A stretch of DNA of 64,000 nucleotides, taken from the NCBI GenBank assembly GCA_028386065.3, contig JAKUCV010007240.1, positions 1 through 64,000 of the forward strand. The letters run 5' to 3'. The position numbers and the translations under genes are program-made. Positions 57,164 through 64,000 of this stretch are shown piece by piece. The notes beneath the pieces are model-generated. The model was not told where the DNA came from, ran no database searches, and saw only the letters and a program-made list of their open reading frames with translations. The first letter of the stretch is position 1; each line of letters opens with the position of its first letter. The stretch comes from Turnera subulata (lineage: Eukaryota > Streptophyta > Magnoliopsida > Malpighiales > Passifloraceae).

Positions 57164-59289
57164 GGCCGGCTCAGACCTTAAAAACCCTATCTTTTTCCCT
57201 TCTTTTCTTCCTCTCCTCTTTCTTTTCTTTTCTCTCTTTCTTTCTCTCTTCTCTACTCCACACCCGACGGCGCCCTACCCCTCTAATCCCCTCCTTCTTC
57301 CTTGCGAACGCCGACGCCGTCGCCTCTACTTTCTCTTCCTCACGTGGCCACAGCCATTCCTCTACTGTCACCAGCACGCCGCCACCACCTTTTTCACAAT
57401 CTCTCTTCCTCCCTGCAACGCCGCCGCTGTGGCGGTTCCGCGAGTGTGGCGAGCTCTTTGAGGCGTGACGCTCCAGGTGCGTCGCGGTCGCTCTTCGCCG
57501 ATAAGCCATGAATCTCTTTTCCCTCTTCCTTTTCTTGTTGTTTTCGAACACGGGTGGTGTCTAATCGGGCTGTTGTGTTTGGTGTTCCTCGGTGGGGGTT
57601 TGTGTCATTGGTGTTTTGGGTTGTGTTTGTTGATGGCAGTTTGGGGTGGTTCTTGTGCCGTGGACGGCGAGGGTCTGCTGTGGGTTGTTGTTGTGTTCGC
57701 CGGAGCAGGTTTGCTGCAGGTGGTAGCTTCAGCCGGTAGTGGTTGTTTAGAGCCAGAGGCGTGTGTTCTTGGACTCGAGTTCCGTGGTTGGTGGAATACC
57801 AGGCCTCACCGGTGGATCTGTGACTGCCTGAACAAATCCTCTTTCCGGTAAGGTTTCGATCTCTCTTTCTCCCCTTTTCAATTGTTTTGACCTTATGGTT
57901 GTTGTTGGTTGGATGAGATGAATCTTTGGTTGATGTTTTGGAATAGGCAGATTGGTTGAGTTCTGTTCTTTGATTTCTCCGAATTTTTCCGGCAAGGATT
58001 GGCCGGAATCCGGCATCTCGGGTCCCTGTTCTGGTGAGTTGGGCACGGGTTCCGGTGGACAGAACTCTCTTTGGCATTCCACGATACTATTTCGGTGATG
58101 AAGTGTATTCAATTTCCACACGGCATGTACATATATCATTTCCGGATTGGGTTTTGTATTCTTAATGTATTTAGTAAAAACCGAGAGCGAGTGAGTAGCA
58201 CGTGGACAGTTGTCCGATACGGGTTGAACCTCTAGGACGGTAATTCGGGCCCGGGTAAACCTTTCAACCGGTGATTGGACAAATTGGGCCCTGGCCAGGT
58301 ATTGTGACGTCATCACCAACATCACTTTTTGGATTTAATTAAGTGATGGGCTTTAAGCCCAAGGACATAGGTGGCTTTAAATGATGGGTTTGAGGATGTG
58401 GGCTTTAGGCCCAGTGACCATGAGGATTTTAAGCAGGATTATGATTTTGGACTTAGTTGGGCTTTAAGCCTGTGAACCTTAGGCCCGTGACTTGGAGCTA
58501 TAGTTTGGTGAGTGGAAGTAAATTGGCCGGGCTGGATTTAACTCACGGTTGCATTGCACAAGCATGCATAGTTTATTTATTCTTGTATATCCTTGTGAGT
58601 TATGGTGTCTATGTATATAGGAACGAGACATAACTCAGGAGCGGCTGGTACTAGTGGTGGACAGACATAGCGCCATAATAACTGAGGTGACTCTATAAGA
58701 CTTATATACTTGTATGCGAATACTTGTTGGTATGGTTAGGTAGTACTACTTGCTGAGTATGCTTCATACTATTGACTGTGTTGTGTACCTAGTTGTTTAT
58801 GTGCTGAACTAGCGTGACAATAAATATGTGTTGTTTGTCATGTGTTCCTCCTATGAGCTGTTATTGCCATGCTTGTGATATATGCTGACTTGCTATATCC
58901 TGTACATTGTGAGCTTAAGCTCTGTTAGAGAACCTCTACAACGGTACACAACTTAGAAATGACTTGAGGTGACACTTATACAAATTTCATAATTGGTAAT
59001 ATAACGTACCTGAATAATTAATAAGTTCTACTGTAGGGCTGTTGACCGGTAGCACCGAGAGGGAAGAGAGGGTACCCCTCGGGTCCTGCTATTTTTAGTG
59101 AATTGTATTCACAGAGACGACGACGAGGGAATTGATGGGTACGCCCTCGGTTAGTATATTAGTGAGAGTACCCCTCACAGAGCTAGCGCCTTGAGGATTT
59201 GTCGGGTGTACCCCTTGGTTATTTGTTATTATTCATTTGTTTTGGTGAGAAATCCTGAAGGGCACGCCCCTAGTCATGTTTTCGACAAT
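57164..59289 (+). mobile_element. Probable 5' LTR/leader region of the right-hand Gypsy element
   Basis: CT-rich leader-like DNA (57180-57300), a GC-rich patch, then sequence with repeated GGGCTTTAAGCCC-type motifs (58345-58480) and GAGGGTACCCCTCGG-type motifs (59075-59215), leading into gag at 59290. A TGTAACACCCCG start like that at 63950 and a clear primer site were not found, so LTR limits are unknown. Short frames here are not accepted as genes. Confidence 0.45.
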
Positions 59290-60855
59290 ATGTCGGTGTT
59301 GCAGATTCCCGTTGGGCAAGGGAACGATAACGGAGTGCAGGATGATGCAGCAGGAGGACATGTTCCTGCTGGACAAGGGAACGCCAGTACAGCAGGGGGT
59401 GGATCTGCGGGAGCTGGGCAATAGAATGTGGTACCTCCTGGTATGGACCCAGCGATGTTGCAACAGTACCAGGCTTTTCTACAGTGGTAGCAGTTTTAGC
59501 AGTTTCACCGGCATCAGCAGGGGGCGCAGCCGGTGCCTGCTGCAGAACCCACGGTGGGTAGCTTGGAGAGTGGCTACAAGCACATCAGCAAGTCGGGGAT
59601 TGGTGAGTTCTCGGGTGAGGACAAGGTGGAGAAGCTGGCAGATGTTTGGTTCAGACAGGTGGAGAATGTGATGGAAAAGTTCACTTGTCAGCCAGCGTCT
59701 CGGGCAAAGTATGTGGCCCACATGTTCACTGGTTATGCTCTGACTTGTTGGCAGGAGCTGGTGGCAAACATGCCTAAACCAGTGGTGATGCCATTGGAAG
59801 ACTTCAAGGAGAGGTTCTATAAGGAGTTCCTTTCTATCAGTTACCGGGAGGGGCTGAAGAAGCAGTTCTTTGAGATCAGGCAGGGGGATGATGAGTCAGT
59901 CACTGCCTTTCGGATTTGGTATAACACTCTTCTCTCCTATGCCAGGGAGTTTGTGCCAGATGAGGAGACCAAGTACAGACGGTTTATGAATGCCCTACGC
60001 CACACCGTGGGGGCACCTGTGGCTAGTGGGAGGCACAAGACCTGGGGTGCAGTTTGTGAGGCTGTAGTGGACACGGAGAGGATCCTTTTGGCAGCACAGC
60101 AGGCTCGAACAGCTGGACAGAAGAAGCATGATTCATCTTTTGCAGACAGTGGTAGCCAGCTGAAGAAGCAGTATACTGCTTCTAGTGGTGGTTATTCAGG
60201 TGGTTCTTCTTTCTGTGGGTCTAAGAAGAATTGGGGAGGTGGCTACCGAGGCGGATCACGTAGATCATCGGGTGGTCAGTCGTATCAGGATGTGTCCCAT
60301 GGAAAGGATGTTTCAGAGCGCCCTCCACTCAAGTGTTGGGGTTGTGGGAAGTTCGGGCACATCAGGCCCAATTGTCCTGAGAAGTCTAGTGGTGGATCTC
60401 AGTACACGGTTCAGAGTTCTGTAGCTTCGGGCTCAGGCAGGGGCAATGGTTACAGAGGTAGAGGTCGTGGTAATGGATCTGGGGGCAGAGGTGGAGCGAC
60501 GCAGGCGGCTACCCTTCGAGTTTATGCCATCACCAGAGAGGAGGCTGCTGATGCTCCAAAGGTCATTACAGGTATATTTATGGTTTTTGGTCATCGTGCA
60601 CATGCTTTGGTTGATCCAGGATCTACACATTCTTTTATTTCACGTGCATACATGACTAGACATGATTGTGATGATGATGATCTAGGTAGACTCTTGAGAG
60701 TTCGGTTACCTACGGGCAGTATAGTTAGTGTGGATCGGGTATGTAGGAATGTATCTGTTGAGTATGATGGTGAGTGTTTTCCCACTGATCTTAGTGTTAT
60801 GGATTTGAGTGAGTTTGATGTGATTCTTGACATGGATTGGTTGTCTAGACACTAA
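59290..60855 (+). pseudogene. Gypsy gag and protease (Tekay/Del-like), with stops
   Basis: From ATG at 59290 one frame runs to TAA at 60853. It is interrupted by TAG at 59422, 59488 and 59497, each where CAG or CAA (Gln) would fit the Gln-rich region. Gag core: SGEDKVEKLADVWFRQVE, ALTCWQELV, FKERFYKEFLSISYR. CCHC knuckle CWGCGKFGHIRPNC near 60335. Retropepsin HALVDPGSTHSFIS near 60600, with D-P-G at the active site. Pol continues in the same frame after the TAA. Confidence 0.85.
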
Positions 60856-62022
60856 GCAGTGGTAAATTGCCGAGCTAAGGAAGTGGCTTTGTGTTCTCTT
60901 TTAGGGCATAGATTGGTGTTTGTTGGAGAGCGGAGAGCTCTTTCTGCTTGTTTTATATCAGCTATGAAGGCTTTCAGGATGATTCGGGAAGGATGTGATG
61001 CATTCCTTGCCCATGTGGTGGAATCTATGGTACCAGTGTCGGGTTCGGAGGATATCCCAATAGTGAGGGAGTTTCTAGATGTCTTTCCTGACGAGTTACC
61101 AGGTTTACCTCCGGAGCGTGAGGTTGAGTACACAGTGGACTTGGTACCGGGAGTTGCTCCTATCTCTATTCCACCATATAGGATGGCTCCGACTGAACTT
61201 CAGGAGTTGAAGAAGCAGTTGGAGGAGTTGCTAGAAAAGGGTTTCATTAGACCGAGCACTTCACCTTGGGGTGCCCCGGTCTTGTTTGTTAAAAAGAAGG
61301 ATGGTAGTATGCGGATGTGTGTGGACTACAGGCAGTTGAACAAGGTGACTGTAAAGAACAAGTATCCGTTGCCTAGGATTGATGACTTGTTTGATCAGTT
61401 GCAGGGAGCACCTGTGTTCTCAAAGATCGACTTGCGATCCGAATACCATCAGGTCAGGATTGCAGAACAGGACATACCAAAGACTGCTTTTCGCACTCGG
61501 TATGGTCACTATGAGTTTGTTGTGGTTCCTTTTTGGTTGACAAATGCTCCTGCAGTGTTCATGTGTGTGATGCATGGGGTATTCCATGAGTTCCTAGATC
61601 AGTTTGTGGTTGTGTTCACTGACGATATTCTAGTTTACTCGAGGAGTAAGGCCGAGCATGAGAAGCATTTGAGGTTGGTGTTGCAGAGGCTGCGGGAGAA
61701 GCAGCTTTATGCCAAACTCAGCAAATGCGAGTTTTGGTTGGATGAGGTGGCTTTTCTCGGGCATATGGTGTCGGGAGAAGGTATTAAGGTAGACCCGACC
61801 AAGGTTAAGGCGGTTATAGAGTGGGAACCACCGGAGAATGAATCTGAGGTGCGAAGTTTCCTTGGACTTGCTGGTTACTATCGCAGGTTTATTGAGGGTT
61901 TTTCCCTGATAGCGGGTCCCATGACTAAGCTGTTGAGGAAAGATTGCTCTTATGTGTGGGATGATCGTTGCCATCAGAGTTTTGAGGAGCTGAAGAGTCG
62001 GTTGACTTCTGCACCAGTGTGA
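60856..62022 (+). pseudogene. Gypsy reverse transcriptase
   Basis: Open for 387 residues in the gag frame. Motifs: [46 protein letters not shown] (the family usually has SGYHQ), and FTDDILVYS, where the family's FIDD reads [19 protein letters not shown] begins the connection to RNase H. TGA at 62020 results from a one-base loss before TVPRP. Confidence 0.88.
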
Positions 62023-63030
62023 CAGTTCCTAGACCCGATGTGGAGTACACGGTGTTTAGTGATGCTTCCGGTTTGGGTTTGGGTTGTGTGTTGATGCAGG
62101 AGGGTCGGGTGATTGCCTATGCTTCTAGGTAGTTGAGGACTCATGAGAAGAATTATCCGACCCATGATTTGGAGTTAGCTGCTGTGGTCTTTGCTTTGAA
62201 GATCTGGAGACACCATCTTTTTGGGGAGAAGTGTCGGATTTTCATGGATCACAAGAGCTTGAAGTACATCAAGACCCAGAAAGAGCTCAATATAAGGCAG
62301 AGGCATTGGATCGAGCTCCTGAAGGATTATGATTGTACTATTGAGTACCATCCGGGGAAGGCTAATATGGTTACAGATGCTTTAAGCCAGAAGAGAATTT
62401 CATCTGCAGATGAGGAGCCTGTTTCTTTTGATTTGCCATCATTGTTGGAGTTGAGGTCTTTGGATGCCCAGTTGGAGGTTGATGATACCGGGGCCTTGAT
62501 GGCCAGTTTGAGCATCTGACCGACCTTGCGGGATAAGATTATGGAGCTGCAGTTCGGTGACCCTCATCTAGTGGAGTTGCGGGATAAGGCTCTCGGTGGA
62601 GAGAGTTCTAGTTTTTACATCTGGGAGGATGGAGCTTTGATGACGGGTGATCGTTTTTGTGTTTCGGACGTGGATGACCTGAGGAGGTGGATTATGGATG
62701 AGGCGCACAATGCACCTTATGCCATACATCCGGGTAGCACAAAGATGTACCTGAACCTGAAGAGTCACTATTGGTGGCCTGAGATGAAGAAGGATGTTGT
62801 GGAGTTTGTGGCTTGTTGCATGACTTGTCAGCAGGTGAAAGCCGAGCATCAGGCTCCTGCCGACAAGATGAGATCTTTGTCTATTCCGCAGTGGAAGTGG
62901 GAGCACATCACTATGGATTTTGTGATTGGGTTATCAAGGACCCGGGCCATCTGGGTCATTGTCGATAGGTTGACTAAGTCAGCTCACTTCCTACCTATCC
63001 AGCAGATGGACACGATGGATAAACTGGAGT
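62023..63030 (+). pseudogene. Gypsy RNase H and integrase N-terminal half
   Basis: RNase H: SDASGLGLGCVLMQ, a TAG in [21 protein letters not shown] (62132), then MDHKSLKYI. Integrase zinc-binding region: AIHPGSTKMYLNLKSHYWWP and CMTCQQVKAEHQ. Core start: WKWEHITMDFVIGL. TGA at 62517 fits a CGA-to-TGA change. After QQMDTMDKL about a dozen expected codons are missing and the frame shifts (near 63030). Confidence 0.85.
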
Positions 63031-63900
63031 TCCTCTATCCATTGTGTCGGATAGGGATCCGAGGTTCACTTTCCACTTTTGGAAGAGTTTGCAGTCAGCT
63101 TTGGGTACTAAGTTGAATTTCAGTAAAGCTTTTCATTCGCAGATAGATGGACAGTCAGAGAGGACTATTCAGACTTTGGAGGATATGCTTAGAGCCTGTG
63201 TGCTCAACTTCAGTGGTTCTTGGGATGAGACATTACCGTTGGTAGAGTTTGCTTATAACAACGGTTATCACTCCAGTATCGGTATGGCGCCTTATGAGGC
63301 TTTGTATGGGCGGAAGTGCCGTAGTCCAATCTGTTAGGATGAGGAGGGTCTGAGATAAGTGATTGGTCCAGATCTTGTCCAGGAGACTATGGATCAGATT
63401 GAAGTGGTCAAGTTGTGCATGAGAGCTACTCAGGACTGACAGAGGAGTTATGTTGATAAGCATCGTCGGGAGATGGAGTACAGTGTAGGTGACAGAGTTT
63501 TCCTCCGTGTTGCTCCCTAGAGAGGTGTTATCCGGTTTGGGAGGAAGGGCAAATTGAGCCCTCGTTATATCGGTCCTTATGAGATCGTGGAGCGGATTGG
63601 TCCGCTGGCCTACAGATTGGCTTTACCGGAGGAGCTGTCTCGCATACACGATGTATTTCATGTCTCGATGTTGAGGCGTTATCGGTCTGATCCCAGTCAT
63701 ATGGTATCACCTATAGAGTTGGAGCTTGCTGATGATTTGACTTATGTCGAGGAGCCGGTTGAGATCTTGCTAGGGAAGAACGACAGTCGAGGAGTCGCAC
63801 TATTCCCATGGTTCGAGTTAGATGGAGTCGTCATTCTCCGAATGAGGCTACTTGGGAGGTGGAGTCTCATATGAAAGAGCAGTACCCACATCTGTTCTGA
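63031..63900 (+). pseudogene. Gypsy integrase C-terminal half and chromodomain-like tail
   Basis: [34 protein letters not shown] and [15 protein letters not shown] complete the integrase. Stops follow at 63335 (TAG), 63356 (TAA), 63437 (TGA) and 63518 (TAG). Then [16 protein letters not shown] and [12 protein letters not shown]. After a frame shift near 63785 comes [19 protein letters not shown], the end of a chromodomain-like tail, with TGA at ~63900. Confidence 0.85.
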
Positions 63901-63949
63901 TTCTTATATTGTAATTTCGAAGACGGAATTTTCATAAGTGGGGTAGAAC

Positions 63950-64000
63950 TGTAACACCCCGATTTTTCATAATTTATTTTATGGAATTTCTGTAATTTTA
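63950..64000 (+). repeat. Start of the 3' LTR of the Gypsy element
   Basis: TGTAACACCCCGATTTTTCA begins right after the purine-rich AAGTGGGGTAGAAC, ~50 bp after the polyprotein end. It continues past the window edge. Confidence 0.85.

Overview
This is nuclear DNA from a flowering plant. The evidence is a complete ten-exon plant inositol-phosphate synthase gene with GT-AG introns, AT-rich intergenic DNA, and a dense load of plant-type transposable elements (Copia, Ty3/Gypsy, LINE, SINE, Mutator-like, hAT-like, Tourist-like). The species cannot be told. Only two ordinary host genes are supported: a one-exon gene for a membrane protein of unknown function (21129-22547, +) and the myo-inositol-3-phosphate synthase gene MIPS (31758-34705, -). 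Almost everything else is mobile DNA.

Layout. 1-2200: LTR fragments and AT-rich tandem repeats. 2222-17724: a nest of elements. An old LINE (+) is split by a 14.1-kb Copia element (-). That Copia element contains a LINE remnant, which is split by a 7.0-kb Mutator-like element (MULE, 3505-10551) with ~380-bp terminal inverted repeats and a perfect 10-bp target duplication. It also contains a 1.9-kb solo LTR (13343-15242) and a hAT-like element (15581-16820). The MULE carries a five-exon transposase gene and, facing it, a GRF-zinc-finger/coiled-coil/membrane-anchor gene. 18621-19961: a fold-back element with ~510-bp arms and a perfect 10-bp duplication. 20950-22547: the membrane-protein gene. 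24513-27248: a solo Gypsy LTR. 28270-30530: LINE debris. 31758-35450: MIPS and its promoter. 36319-37090: a Tourist-like element inside telomere-like sequence. 37768-46024: one solo LTR nested in another, each with a perfect 5-bp duplication. 46272-49801: a non-autonomous Gypsy-type element whose only gene is a coiled-coil plus retropepsin protein. 49802-56550: LTR, fold-back and Copia remnants. 57164-64000: a decayed Tekay/Del-like Gypsy element running off the right edge.

The strangest observation is a block of exactly 85 bp at 49559-49643. It is the base-by-base complement of 46936-47020 read in the SAME direction (85 of 85 positions, no gaps), while the DNA on both sides aligns directly between the two copies. 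This is not an inverted repeat, and no known copying or recombination process yields it, so a sequence-handling artefact or deliberate edit must be excluded first. The most interesting plausible biology is an array of short hairpins (5-bp stems, GTYN four-base loops) in two related LTRs whose stems change in a compensating way, together with the two-gene MULE.

Exon borders, duplications and inverted repeats were read directly from the sequence. Family names rest on recognisable protein motifs. No database search was possible.
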